From NCBI RefSeq assembly GCF_035916875.1, contig NZ_JAXUHN010000068.1, forward strand, positions 1 to 62,708: a stretch of 62,708 nucleotides of DNA. Reading direction: 5' to 3'. Below, piece by piece: positions 1 through 9,414 of the stretch (positions within the stretch are counted from its first letter, which is position 1; the number at the start of each line of letters is the position of its first letter). Made by a program: the position numbers and the translations under genes. The notes beneath the pieces are model-generated. The model was not told where the DNA came from, made no database searches, and saw only the letters and a program-made list of their open reading frames with translations. The stretch is from Methylomicrobium sp035916875. GTDB lineage: Bacteria > Pseudomonadota > Gammaproteobacteria > Methylococcales > Methylomonadaceae.

Positions 1-133
1 TCTCCTCTATCGTGTGCTTGGCGGTTCACGGTAGTCAGTTTCCTGATGGACTCCTCTTATTGTCAAACTTTTGCTGTCTCCCCGGCAGAGCCGGGGGATT
101 TCCCATTATTGGTTAAAAATAAATCAGAAGAAA

Positions 134-154
134 GGGCGGCTACCATGGCCGCCC
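134..154 (-). terminator. Intrinsic terminator of the sulfur-transfer operon
   Basis: A perfect 7-bp stem (134-140 with 148-154, loop of 7) lies 10 bases past the stop of the TusA-like gene. Read on the minus strand it is followed by a T-rich tract (positions 133 down to about 113). A second GC-rich hairpin at 80-96 has no clear T tract, so its role is unknown. Confidence 0.6.
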
Positions 155-163
155 GGATGATTG

Positions 164-409
164 CTATCCGGCTTGCCCGCCGACTTCCAGGAGAATCACA
201 TATTCATGATCGCCGCTGCGCGTTTCGAGCACCGTGTGGCCATGAATCCGGCTCCAGGCCGGAATGTCCTGCATCACTCCGGGATCGGTGCATATCACTT
301 CCAGCTGGTCGCCGGGCTGCATATGTTTGATCTTGTCTTGGGTGCGGATTACCGGCAGCGGACACAAAAGCCGCCGCGCGTTCAGGGTTTCACGGATCAT
401 ATAAACCAT
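164..409 (-). CDS. TusA/YedF-family sulfur carrier protein
   Basis: An 81-residue protein with the TusA-family CPLPVIR motif near the N-terminus; the Cys is the residue that carries persulfide sulfur in this family. The length matches single-domain TusA proteins. The ATG at 409 lies inside the 3' end of the upstream PP-loop gene (13-base overlap), so the two are probably translationally coupled. From this pairing I infer that the carrier hands sulfur to the PP-loop enzyme, probably for tRNA or another thiolation. It could instead be a YedF-type paralogue of unknown role. Family assignment is secure; the partner is inferred. Confidence 0.85.
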   Translation of the reverse strand: MVYMIRETLNARRLLCPLPVIRTQDKIKHMQPGDQLEVICTDPGVMQDIPAWSRIHGHTVLETRSGDHEYVILLEVGGQAG

Positions 410-1437
410 TCCTGCGGCATGTCTTTCGCAAGTGGCTTGACCTGGATCATTCGCTCCGAGCCGTCCTTATCCGTGACAGTGACATCGACTTGCTCCGCAT
501 CGCGGCCCTGGCCGTAGCGGGCGGTGATGCCGGCGGCCAGATACAAATCTTCCGCGGAGGGCGTGCCGTCGATCAACACCAACGGGCCACTATGGCTCGA
601 TGCCAGCATGCTGATGAACTCTTTTTGATAGCCCTGCAAAAAGCGGCCTTCGCCTTCCTCGCGCGCGACGATCAGTTTGAAATGGCGGGCAGGGCGGATG
701 TGACGGCCGACCTTCAGCAGCATCACGTCGTCGAGCTCGTAATCCTTGTGGCCGTGCGACTGCCACAAATCGACCAGCTTCGCCGAATATTTCTTGTCGG
801 TCAAAAAGCAGCAGCCGCCGGCCGGCTGCGAATAATCGTGAAAACCGTGGCGCTCGGCCATTTCTATCTGCGGCTTGCGCGAACGGCCGTTGAAATCGTG
901 CAGTTTGGCGCGGTCGACCCAGCCTTCGCGCTCCGGCAGCGTCGGCGCCAGATTCTTCGCGCACAAGGGCCTCAGCAACAGGTCGTCGGCGCCCGATTCC
1001 TTCGCGACGATCGGCATCGTGGCCTTACGCTGCGACATCGGCCGCTGGCCGATCACCTCGCCGGTGATAATGAAGTCGAAACCATTTTCGGCGATCCATT
1101 GCCGGGCCTTGTTGACCATGAAAATCTTGCAGTCCAGGCAGGGGTTCAAATGCGCGCCGTAGCCGTGCTTCGGATTGATCAGCACATTTTTATATTCTTC
1201 GATCACATCCACGATGTGCAGCTTGATGCCGAGTTGCTCGGCGACCCAAAGCGAATTGTTGCGCTTCGGTTTGCTGCGGTCCTTTTCCCGGATCGCATGC
1301 GTATGACCTTCCACACAAAAGCCGGTGAAAAAATTGATGCCTTCGACATGGACGCCCTGGTCCATGATCGTTTTCGCGGCCAGCATCGAATCCAGGCCGC
1401 CGGAAATCAGCGCGACGGCTTTGCGTTGTGTGCTCAT
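397..1437 (-). CDS. PP-loop ATPase, thiouridylase-like (MnmA/ThiI-like)
   Basis: A 346-residue cytoplasmic protein. It has an N-terminal PP-loop ATP-pyrophosphatase motif, SGGLDS, at about residues 12-17, which in this superfamily adenylates tRNA bases before sulfur insertion. Conserved Cys pairs follow: NPCLDC at about 98-103 and a GGCCF cluster at about 207-211. The C-terminal third resembles the NFACT-R/DUF814-like domain seen in this MnmA-related family. It overlaps the downstream TusA-like gene, which supports a sulfur-relay role. It is not classical MnmA or ThiI (no THUMP domain seen), so I give no gene symbol. Substrate unknown. Confidence 0.8.
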   Translation of the reverse strand: MSTQRKAVALISGGLDSMLAAKTIMDQGVHVEGINFFTGFCVEGHTHAIREKDRSKPKRNNSLWVAEQLGIKLHIVDVIEEYKNVLINPKHGYGAHLNPCLDCKIFMVNKARQWIAENGFDFIITGEVIGQRPMSQRKATMPIVAKESGADDLLLRPLCAKNLAPTLPEREGWVDRAKLHDFNGRSRKPQIEMAERHGFHDYSQPAGGCCFLTDKKYSAKLVDLWQSHGHKDYELDDVMLLKVGRHIRPARHFKLIVAREEGEGRFLQGYQKEFISMLASSHSGPLVLIDGTPSAEDLYLAAGITARYGQGRDAEQVDVTVTDKDGSERMIQVKPLAKDMPQEWFI

Positions 1438-1556
1438 CTTGTTTCAATCAAAAAACTCTTATTATACCCGGTAATTTTTGAACGTGGCTTCACTTATCGA
1501 GGAGTTAACCTAAACTGAATCCTAGTCAGAACCCAATTGCTATCCGATAAACGACT

Positions 1557-2723
1557 ATGGAATTCAAAGATTATTTAAAAATTTTGGTGCAACACGACGG
1601 CTCCGATCTCTATCTGACGACCGATGCGCCGCCGGCGGCTAAATTTCAGGGAGCTTTGAAGCCTTTGGAAAATATCAAACTGTCCAAGGAGAGGATCAAA
1701 GAAATCGCCTACGGCCTGATGGACGCAGACCAGCAAAAAGCCTTTGAGCATGTGCCCGAACTGAATCTGGCGCTTTCGGAGCCCGGCATCGGCCGCTTCC
1801 GGGTCAACATCTTCAAGCAACGCAACAGCTTCGCGCTGGTGATCCGCAATATCAAGGTGGACATCCCGAATGCGGACAAGCTCGGCCTGCCGGACGTCTT
1901 GAAAAAAACGATCATGGAAAAGCGCGGCCTGATCCTGTTCGTCGGCGGCACCGGCTCAGGCAAATCGACGTCGCTGGCCGCTCTGATCGACCATCGTAAT
2001 TCGAATGCGTCCGGCCATATCATCACGATCGAGGACCCGATCGAATACATCCATCCGCACAAAAAATCGCTGGTCAACCAGCGCGAAGTCGGCGTCGATA
2101 CCTTAAGCTATGAGGATGCGTTGAAAAATACCCTGAGGCAGGCACCGGACGTGATTCTGATCGGTGAAATCCGCAGCCAGGAAACCATGGAACATGCCCT
2201 GGCTTTCGCCGAAACCGGGCATCTCTGTCTGTCTACCCTGCACGCGAATAATGCGAACCAAGCGTTGGACCGTATCATCAATTTTTTCTCGGAAGAACGC
2301 CGCAATCAATTGTTGCTCGATCTGTCGCTGAATCTGAAGGCGTTCGTCTCGCAGCGTCTGGTGCCGACGGTCGACGGTAAGCGCGTCGCCGCGATCGAGA
2401 TTTTGCTGGGCACGCAGCTGGTCCGCGATCTGATCCAAAAAGGCGATGTGCACAGCATCAAGGAGGCGATGGAAAAATCCGAGAATATCGGCATGCAGAC
2501 CTTCGACAGCCACTTGCTGCGGCTTTACAAGTCGGGCGTAATTTCGCTCGACGAGGCCCTGCAAAACTCCGATTCACCGAACAATTTGAAACTGAAGATC
2601 AATCTGAGTGAAGGCATAGGTTCGGCTTCGGCCAAGCCCGAGGAGTCGGGCGGCGCCAAGAGCGGAGGGCTCGGGTCGCTGTCATTGCAAGCGATACAAA
2701 AAGAAGAGGAGGAAGAAACCTGA
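1557..2723 (+). CDS. pilU: Type IV pilus retraction ATPase PilU
   Basis: A 388-residue secretion-type ATPase of the PilT/PilU family, which depolymerises type IV pili at the inner-membrane base. The Walker A motif GGTGSGKST is at residues 130-138. The Asp box (RQAPDVILIGEIR), the AETGHLCLSTLHA segment and the His box follow in the expected order. Length and the acidic Glu-rich C-terminus fit PilU rather than the shorter PilT. No PilT neighbour is in the window. It is transcribed away from the sulfur-transfer operon, with about 120 bases between the two start codons. Confidence 0.88.
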   Translation: MEFKDYLKILVQHDGSDLYLTTDAPPAAKFQGALKPLENIKLSKERIKEIAYGLMDADQQKAFEHVPELNLALSEPGIGRFRVNIFKQRNSFALVIRNIKVDIPNADKLGLPDVLKKTIMEKRGLILFVGGTGSGKSTSLAALIDHRNSNASGHIITIEDPIEYIHPHKKSLVNQREVGVDTLSYEDALKNTLRQAPDVILIGEIRSQETMEHALAFAETGHLCLSTLHANNANQALDRIINFFSEERRNQLLLDLSLNLKAFVSQRLVPTVDGKRVAAIEILLGTQLVRDLIQKGDVHSIKEAMEKSENIGMQTFDSHLLRLYKSGVISLDEALQNSDSPNNLKLKINLSEGIGSASAKPEESGGAKSGGLGSLSLQAIQKEEEEET

Positions 2724-3027
2724 TGGTATGGAGCGTTGAGGCTTGATCTGGCGGCTTCAAAAATTATCCTCATTTGAATCTGACAAAGTGCAAATCGAAA
2801 GTCTGCACTTGGCAGTCGCAAAGGGCCGGAGTTGGCCGATAGCGCTAATTCTTATCTTGAACCGCTTTTCATCGTGAATCCAAATATTTTTATAATCTGG
2901 TAAGCGGAACAAGTCGGCAAATGTAGATTCAACCAATATCTGACATTTTTTCCTGGCGCACCTCACCCTGGGAAATATCTACCCCAGGTGGAAAATTTTC
3001 AACGTTGATTGACAGTCGATCTAGCAT
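2724..3027. other. Intergenic region between pilU and putA
   Basis: About 300 bases between convergent genes. It is AT-richer than its flanks. A 69-codon minus-strand reading frame at 2757-2966 has no recognisable motif or good ribosome binding site, and I do not call it a gene. Confidence 0.5.
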
Positions 3028-6000
3028 TTAAAGCAAAGTTTTGGATAACAAGGCCGCATTGCCTCCGACCGCCGCGCTGTTGATCGTCACCGTTTGCTCT
3101 GATACCAACCGGCGCAGATAATCGGGACCGCCGGCTTTCGGTCCGGTCCCGGACAACCCCATCCCGCCAAACGGCTGCACACCAACCACCGCACCGATCA
3201 TGTTCCGGTTGACATAAATATTGCCGGCCCGGGCTCGTTCGATAATCGCTTGAATATGGCTGTTGATTCGACTGTGTATGCCTAATGTCAACCCGTAGCC
3301 GCTTGCATTGATGCTCTCGATCACCTGCGCCAATTTATCCGCACGATATCGGACCACATGCAAAACCGGGCCGAACACTTCCCGTTCGAGTTGTTGGATG
3401 CCGCTGATTTCGATCAGGCTGGGAGGAAAGAAATTGCCTTGAGCCAAATCGTCGTGTAAAGAAACTTGATAAAGAATTTTAGACTGCCTCCGCATCCTTT
3501 CGATATGGTCCGCCAGTTCTCCGGCGGCGTGGACATTGATGATCGGCCCGATGTCGGTCGCCAAATGGCCGGGATCGCCGACGGTCAATTCCTGCATTGC
3601 GCCGATCAAAAGCTGAATCACCTTATCCGCGATTTCCTCCTGAACATACAGCACCCGCAGGGCGGAGCAACGCTGGCCGGCACTGTTAAAGGCCGAAACC
3701 ATCGCATCCATGACCAGTTGTTCGACGTGCGCGGAACTGTCTGCGATCATCGCGTTCTGGCCGCCGGTTTCGGCGATCAACGGCACGATGGCCGCTTGCT
3801 GTTGCGCCAGGGTCTGATTGATCAGGCGCGCGGTCGCGGTGGAGCCGGTAAAGATGACGCCGCCGATGCCGGGAAAGGTCAATAAATGCTTGCCGGTCAA
3901 GCCGCCATTGGCTGGCAGAAATTGCAGGACCTCGCCCGGAATGCCGGCCTGATGCAACAGTTGCACGCAGCGCATCGCGGTCAGCGAGGTTTGGGTCGCA
4001 GGCTTTGCGATCACGGTATTGCCGGCGGCCAGCGCCGCCGCGATTTGCCCGACAAAAATCGCGATCGGAAAATTCCAGGGACTGATACAGACCATCGCGC
4101 CGCGCCCGGTTCGCGCCAGATAATTTTCTTCCCCGGTAGGTCCCGGCAGCCGGATCGGTTTAGCAAACAGTTTATCGGCCTCGGCCGCATAGTACCGGCA
4201 AAAATCGACCGCTTCGCGCACTTCGGCCAGTGCATCCTTGATCGTTCGGCCGCCTTCGCGCACGCACAACGATACCAACTCAATCCGGTACAATTCCAAC
4301 AGATCCGCCGCTTTTTTCAGACAGGCTACGCGTTCTTGAACCGGCCTGAGCCGCCAGCCATTAAAAGCTTTCAATGCGCTGTCGGCGGCTTTACCGATTG
4401 CCTCCGAGTCTGCGTACATCACATGGCCGATTTGCCGGCGAAGATCGCAGGGGTTGAATGTCGGATGTTTTTGACTGTGATAAGGCTTGCCGTCGATCAG
4501 AGGAAATGCCTCCCAATATCGCCCGGCCAGGGCGTCGAGATCGGCTTGGAATTCGGTAATGACTTTGGAATCACTCAGATTGATTCCGGCCGAATTCAAC
4601 CGCTCCTGACCGAAAAGACCGGAAGGCTGAACGAACTGTATATGCGGCTCCTGCAATCTTGCGACAGGGTCCGCGACGATCTCGTCCACGCTGAAGGACG
4701 GGTTTTCAACCCGATTCAAAAATGACGTATTCGCGCCGTTTTCGAGTAAGCGCCTGACCAGATACGGTAACAAATCATCAAAATTGCCGATTGGCGCATA
4801 AATTCGGCAGGGCAGGGCGTGGGTTTGCGTCAGGCGTTCATAAAGAGGTCCTCCCATCCCGTGCAGCCGTTGAAATTCGAATCCCGTGTGCGCTTTCGCC
4901 AAGGTTAAAATCGCCGCAACCGTATGCGCATTATGCGTCGCGAATTGAGGATAAAAAGCTTCAGGGTGAGCCAGAAGCGTTTCTGCGCAAGCCAGATACG
5001 ATACATCGGTCGCGGTCTTGCGGGTAAAGACCGGATAGCCCGCAAGCCCCGATTCCTGCGCGCGTTTGATATCACCATCCCAATACGCCCCCTTGACCAG
5101 TCTGACCGGAATCCGGCGTTGATGGCTTTCAGCCAGCGCGGCCAGCCAGCGGATGATAGGCAGCGCGCGTTTTTGATAAGCCTGCACGGCCAACCCGAAG
5201 CCCGGCCAGCCGGCAAGTCCGGGATGGCCGAGCACCTGGGAAAAAATATCCAGCGACATATCCAGACGTTCCGATTCTTCCGCATCGACAGTCAGGCCGA
5301 TGTTGGCACGCCGCGCCTGTGTCGCCAACGCGAGCAGCTTAATGCTCAATTCGTTGACCGCGCGTTTTTTTTGCAGCGGCTCGTAACGCGGACAGAGCGC
5401 GGACAATTTGATCGAAATGCCCGGATTCGTGAAGAGATCGTCATGTGCGGCTAGTTGCGCCAAATGCTCGATTGCCTGCTGGTAAGTCTGGAAATAGCGC
5501 TCGGCGTCTGCCGCGGTCAATGCGGCTTCGCCCAGCATATCAAACGAATAACGGACGCCGGACTGTAAACGGATCGTTTTGATGGCGTCCTCGATCGTTT
5601 CGGCGAAAACGAAGTGGCTTGCCAACAGTTGCATACTCCGTTTGACCGCAGAGCGGATGAGCGGTGCGCTCAGCTTCGTTAACCACGCGCCGCCAACATT
5701 CTCCGGATTTTCAATTCGGCCCGTCACCGACAAGGCGCCGGTCAGAAGCTTGACCAGCAGCGTATCGTGCAATGCCTGATGTCGCCCCCAATCGACAGAG
5801 CCCAATTTGTCCTGCAAAAAAGCATCCTGAGTCGCGGAATCCGGAATTCGCAGCAAAGCCTCGGCCATTTCCATCAGCACGATGCCTTCCTGCGTGTTCA
5901 ATTGATACTCATGCAGCAGCGTATCGATTAGCGATTGCCGTCCGCTTTCGGCTCTGACCGAGGAGACCAGGCTCCTTGATAAATTGGCGGCGGCAAGTGC

Positions 6001-6108
6001 GTCATAAGTCTGCAAATTACGCGCAAGCGCCTCGGAAATAGGGGCTTCATCGCCCAGATAGGCATCCTCGATCTCAATGCGTGCTGCATGTAGCTGATCG
6101 CTTTTCAT
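3028..6108 (-). CDS. putA: Bifunctional proline dehydrogenase / P5C dehydrogenase PutA
   Basis: A protein of about 1026 residues that oxidises proline to glutamate through delta-1-pyrroline-5-carboxylate. An N-terminal FAD-dependent proline dehydrogenase barrel (for example VRLVKGAYWD and GFEFQRLHGM) is followed by an aldehyde dehydrogenase domain with NFPIAIFVGQ and the catalytic-Cys segment NSAGQRCSALR. The ribbon-helix-helix DNA-binding domain of long enterobacterial PutA is absent, so it is probably not a repressor. I chose the ATG at 6108 (MKSDQLHAARIEIED) over an upstream TTG at 6141. No proline permease gene is adjacent. Confidence 0.93.
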   Translation of the reverse strand: MKSDQLHAARIEIEDAYLGDEAPISEALARNLQTYDALAAANLSRSLVSSVRAESGRQSLIDTLLHEYQLNTQEGIVLMEMAEALLRIPDSATQDAFLQDKLGSVDWGRHQALHDTLLVKLLTGALSVTGRIENPENVGGAWLTKLSAPLIRSAVKRSMQLLASHFVFAETIEDAIKTIRLQSGVRYSFDMLGEAALTAADAERYFQTYQQAIEHLAQLAAHDDLFTNPGISIKLSALCPRYEPLQKKRAVNELSIKLLALATQARRANIGLTVDAEESERLDMSLDIFSQVLGHPGLAGWPGFGLAVQAYQKRALPIIRWLAALAESHQRRIPVRLVKGAYWDGDIKRAQESGLAGYPVFTRKTATDVSYLACAETLLAHPEAFYPQFATHNAHTVAAILTLAKAHTGFEFQRLHGMGGPLYERLTQTHALPCRIYAPIGNFDDLLPYLVRRLLENGANTSFLNRVENPSFSVDEIVADPVARLQEPHIQFVQPSGLFGQERLNSAGINLSDSKVITEFQADLDALAGRYWEAFPLIDGKPYHSQKHPTFNPCDLRRQIGHVMYADSEAIGKAADSALKAFNGWRLRPVQERVACLKKAADLLELYRIELVSLCVREGGRTIKDALAEVREAVDFCRYYAAEADKLFAKPIRLPGPTGEENYLARTGRGAMVCISPWNFPIAIFVGQIAAALAAGNTVIAKPATQTSLTAMRCVQLLHQAGIPGEVLQFLPANGGLTGKHLLTFPGIGGVIFTGSTATARLINQTLAQQQAAIVPLIAETGGQNAMIADSSAHVEQLVMDAMVSAFNSAGQRCSALRVLYVQEEIADKVIQLLIGAMQELTVGDPGHLATDIGPIINVHAAGELADHIERMRRQSKILYQVSLHDDLAQGNFFPPSLIEISGIQQLEREVFGPVLHVVRYRADKLAQVIESINASGYGLTLGIHSRINSHIQAIIERARAGNIYVNRNMIGAVVGVQPFGGMGLSGTGPKAGGPDYLRRLVSEQTVTINSAAVGGNAALLSKTLL

Positions 6109-6222
6109 GGGGTTCACCGTTGCAAAGAATGATTTCCGCAAACAATCGCGGGATGAAAAATTTATGAATTAGACTATCATGTACATGTCTACCCCAAACT
6201 TCACGTAATTAGAGTAACGCGC

Positions 6223-6558
6223 ATGGAAATGTATCCGAAGAAAACTTGTTCGATCGATCGTCTGGTGACTCAACCGAGACTCGTTGAGGCGGCCAAAACG
6301 GGCGCCAAAACTCAACAGCGCCGGGATGGCGTTTATGGCTGGCCTGGCGAAACATTCATTCTGGACGGCCAGGAATTTGTGGTCACCGGTTTGGTTCGCC
6401 AACGTTTGGGCGATTTGACCGATGCCGATGCGCAGGCGGAAGGGTTTCCCGATCTCGATACTTATAAAGGACTGATCATTAGAATGCATCCCGGGATGGA
6501 ATGGAATCCGGACAGCTTGGTTTGGGTGCACACCTTCGCCCTGCTGGTCGAGGCCTAA
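6223..6558 (+). CDS. Small ASCH/PUA-like domain protein
   Basis: A 111-residue soluble protein that fits the ASCH fold: a central GETFILDGQEFVVTGL strand pair and a C-terminal MEWNPDSLVWVHTF block. ASCH proteins are predicted RNA-binding or nucleic-acid-processing domains. It stands alone between putA and a diguanylate cyclase gene. The start is the first ATG at 6223, and another ATG lies two codons on. Family assignment is moderate; the specific role is unknown. Confidence 0.6.
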   Translation: MEMYPKKTCSIDRLVTQPRLVEAAKTGAKTQQRRDGVYGWPGETFILDGQEFVVTGLVRQRLGDLTDADAQAEGFPDLDTYKGLIIRMHPGMEWNPDSLVWVHTFALLVEA

Positions 6559-6589
6559 AATCCTCCGCAAGATGCCCCCCACCGGCTGA

Positions 6590-7642
6590 TCAGGAATAAC
6601 ACATCACCCGATTACGCCCGGCCTGTTTGCCCCGATAGAGCGCGATATCCGCGAATTTGATGCTTTCCTCTATCGGGTTTTCGGTTTGATGTTCGCAAAG
6701 GCCGATTGTCAACGTTACCGCATATTCGCAACCACCGATCTGAAAATAATGCTCTGCGATCGTTTTACGGATTTTTTCGGCCAGCACCCGCGCGCCGTCG
6801 ATGTCGGTATGCGGTAACAGCAGCAGGAATTCCTCGCCGCCCCAGCGTGCAAGCGTGTCCTCTTTTCTCAATTGTCGCTTTATGAAATCCGCGATTGATC
6901 TCAGAATCTCGTCGCCGCATTCATGCCCGAAATTGTCGTTGATCTTCTTAAAATGGTCGATATCGACAAAAGCGACCGATAACGTGGTTTGTTCGAGCGC
7001 CGACAGTTTGCCTTGCTCGACCAAAAAATCGGTCATTCTGCGTCGATTGTACAAGCCGGTCAAAGGATCGGTATGAGCCTGATTCTCGAGTTCCTGTTCC
7101 AGGCTAATCGACGCCAAGCGGAAGTAATAGCTGATGATGCACTGCGCGGTAAAGGAAATGATGATATTGGCATGGTCAAGCAGTCTGACCAGTCCATCGG
7201 AAAGTGTCGGATTGGGCGGTTGATCGCCGGTAAAGACGCTAAGCAGAATAAACTCCAAGCCTAGCGCGATCGAAACAAAAATGATCGCTTTGCCATCGAA
7301 CTTGTTATTGAACAGTGTGAATGGAACCGCGGCAAAAAGATAATATTGAAAACCAGCCTGCCATCCGACCGTGGGAACGACCAGCAGAGTATGCAGCATT
7401 ACTTCCATCGTCATCAGCACAATGGCCGGATTGTGCCGGCCTTGCTGATTCACGATCCACGCGCTGATCCACAACATCGAACTGAAAATATTCAGGCAGG
7501 ACAAGCTGGGAAAACCCAGCCAATAAAACAGTGGAATCAGGACTAGATGAACCGCGATGCCGACATAGCCGACCGAATTGATCACCATAAAAATACGGTA
7601 GTTTTGTCGACCATCGCTACCGTTCTTTGTGATCTTATTCAT
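6590..7642 (-). CDS. Membrane diguanylate cyclase (GGDEF)
   Basis: A 350-residue enzyme predicted to make cyclic di-GMP. The N-terminal 180 residues contain several hydrophobic segments (about five or six membrane helices) with no recognised sensor fold. The C-terminal GGDEF domain has an intact active site GGEEF at 268-272 and an RxxD inhibitory site, RKED, at 259-262, five residues before it, so product inhibition is expected. No EAL domain is present. It is transcribed alone in the same direction as hemF. Confidence 0.9.
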   Translation of the reverse strand: MNKITKNGSDGRQNYRIFMVINSVGYVGIAVHLVLIPLFYWLGFPSLSCLNIFSSMLWISAWIVNQQGRHNPAIVLMTMEVMLHTLLVVPTVGWQAGFQYYLFAAVPFTLFNNKFDGKAIIFVSIALGLEFILLSVFTGDQPPNPTLSDGLVRLLDHANIIISFTAQCIISYYFRLASISLEQELENQAHTDPLTGLYNRRRMTDFLVEQGKLSALEQTTLSVAFVDIDHFKKINDNFGHECGDEILRSIADFIKRQLRKEDTLARWGGEEFLLLLPHTDIDGARVLAEKIRKTIAEHYFQIGGCEYAVTLTIGLCEHQTENPIEESIKFADIALYRGKQAGRNRVMCYS

Positions 7643-7805
7643 GTCGCCTCTCTGTCATGAATTCCCCCTCTCAATGCCCCGACGGTTAGAAAAAGCAGAT
7701 GCCTTATTTAACAGTTCGTTCATTTAATATGGGTTTAACGTGAGGAATTATCTTATGTTGCCTGAAAGCCTTGCGCAAGCCTAAATTTCAAAAACAAGGG
7801 AGGGA

Positions 7806-8720
7806 TTAACTTTCCAGCCAGTCTTGCGGCTTTAAATACTGCTCATAAAGCACCGCTTCCGGGCTACCCGCTTCGGGGCGCCAATTATAGCGCCAATGCG
7901 CAACCGGCGGCATTGACATCAGGATCGATTCGGTGCGCCCGCCCGATTGCAGACCGAACAGCGTGCCGCGGTCATAGACCAGATTGAATTCGACATAACG
8001 TCCGCGCCGGTACAGTTGAAACTCGCGTTCGCGGTCGCCATACGGGGTGTTCTTGTGCTTCTGCACGATTGGCAGATAGGCCGGAATATAATGGTTGCCG
8101 ACGCTTTGCATAAACGCAAATGTTTTCTCGAACCCCCATTCGTTCAAATCGTCGAAAAACAGTCCGCCTATGCCGCGCGTTTCGCCGCGATGTTTCAAAT
8201 AGAAATACTCGTCGCACCATTTTTTATAGACTGGATAGACCGTTTCGCCGAACGGTTCACAAGCCGTCTTGGCGGTCCGATGCCAATGGATCACGTCCTC
8301 CTTGAACGGATAATAAGGAGTCAGATCGAAGCCGCCACCAAACCACCAGACGTCCGCTTTGCCGGGTTTTTCGGCAATCAAAAACCGCACATTCGCATGC
8401 GATGTGGGTACATAGGGATTTTGGGGATGAATGACCAGCGACACGCCCATCGCTTGAAATTGCCGGTCGGCCAGTTCCGGCCGTTTTGCGGTCGCCGACG
8501 GCGGCAGTTTGAAGCCCGATACATGCGAAAAATTGACGCCGGCCTGTTCAAAAACAGAACCTCCCGCCAACACGCGCGTTCTACCCCCGCCGCCCTCGGC
8601 GCGTTCCCAAAGATCTTCAATAAAATGTGCTTCGGCCTCTTCTTGCTCAAGAGCGGCGCAAATTTGATCCTGCAGGTTTAACAAATAGTCTTTTACAGCT
8701 TCAATATCGCGAATGTTCAT
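7806..8720 (-). CDS. hemF: Oxygen-dependent coproporphyrinogen III oxidase
   Basis: About 304 residues covering the full HemF family. Conserved blocks include GGGGRTRVL, VWWFGGGFDLTPYYP, KKWCDEYFYLKHRGE, GGLFFDDLN and the C-terminal RYNWRPEAGSPE. It decarboxylates coproporphyrinogen III to protoporphyrinogen IX using O2, in the cytoplasm. I chose the ATG at 8720 (MNIRDIEAVKDYL), which matches the usual family start; an upstream in-frame start would add 15 residues. It is divergent from a zur-like gene. Confidence 0.93.
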   Translation of the reverse strand: MNIRDIEAVKDYLLNLQDQICAALEQEEAEAHFIEDLWERAEGGGGRTRVLAGGSVFEQAGVNFSHVSGFKLPPSATAKRPELADRQFQAMGVSLVIHPQNPYVPTSHANVRFLIAEKPGKADVWWFGGGFDLTPYYPFKEDVIHWHRTAKTACEPFGETVYPVYKKWCDEYFYLKHRGETRGIGGLFFDDLNEWGFEKTFAFMQSVGNHYIPAYLPIVQKHKNTPYGDREREFQLYRRGRYVEFNLVYDRGTLFGLQSGGRTESILMSMPPVAHWRYNWRPEAGSPEAVLYEQYLKPQDWLES

Positions 8721-8767
8721 GTCTGGGTTAGGTGCGGTGAATCGGGTCGACCGATTAAAAGGCAATC

Positions 8768-8784
8768 TGTGTTATATTATCACA
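8768..8784. promoter_or_regulatory. Imperfect palindrome, candidate Zur operator
   Basis: A 17-bp imperfect palindrome, TGTGTTATATTATCACA (12 of 17 positions symmetric), lies in the short hemF/zur divergent promoter 26 bases before the zur start. AT-rich TTATA-type dyads are usual for Fur-family sites in gammaproteobacteria, so autoregulation is plausible. This is inferred from position and symmetry only. Confidence 0.4.
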
Positions 8785-8809
8785 TGCTTGTTAGTTTATT
8801 CGCCTTCTC

Positions 8810-9316
8810 ATGAGATCGTTATCCCAATCGCCCGCGCATGTTCCGGTAAAACATGATCATACCAAATGCGTCAGCGCCGCCCTGGACACCGCCGAACAGA
8901 TTTGCGTCGTGCGCGGCGTCCAATTGACGCCGATACGTCTGCAAGTATTGAAACTGATCTGGGAAAGCCATCAAGCGGTCAAGGCCTATGAACTGCTGGA
9001 CCGCATCAAGCCCTTGAAACAGGAAGCCAAGCCAGCCACGATTTACCGGGCGCTCGATTTTTTGATCGAACAGGGCCTGATTCACCGGATCGAAAGCCTG
9101 AATGCCTTCATCGGCTGCAACTGTTCCGGACAGCAGCACGAGCAATTGTTGCTGATCTGCAAGCACTGTCACGAAGTCGAAGAGCGTCCTGCGCCCGCAG
9201 TGATGAGCGCGCTTTCGACCGAAATCGAGCAAGCGGATTTTATCGCGCACAGCAAGGCGATTGAAATTCAGGGTATATGCACTAGATGTGCGAAAGACTC
9301 GAATGCCGGAGAGTAA
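8810..9316 (+). CDS. zur: Fur-family repressor, Zur type
   Basis: A 168-residue transcriptional regulator. An N-terminal winged helix (QLTPIRLQVLKLIWE, KPATIYRALDFLIEQGLIHRIE) precedes a C-terminal metal-binding domain with CNC, CKHC and CTRC cysteine pairs and a His-rich stretch. The Cys arrangement and the IESLNAFIGC block are typical of Zur, the zinc-uptake repressor, rather than Fur. No zinc transporter gene is adjacent, so its targets are elsewhere. Confidence 0.8.
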   Translation: MRSLSQSPAHVPVKHDHTKCVSAALDTAEQICVVRGVQLTPIRLQVLKLIWESHQAVKAYELLDRIKPLKQEAKPATIYRALDFLIEQGLIHRIESLNAFIGCNCSGQQHEQLLLICKHCHEVEERPAPAVMSALSTEIEQADFIAHSKAIEIQGICTRCAKDSNAGE

Positions 9317-9414
9317 ATTCCCCAGTTAAATCTTTTCAGTGTTTAATGCGCCGGCACACCCAGCAACAAGCGCCGGTTTATATGGAGTCGTGGGATTGAT
9401 GGCAAAGAAAGCGA

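Noticed and set aside
80..96. GC hairpin as plus-strand terminator
   Set aside because: No T tract follows and no plus-strand gene ends upstream within the window.
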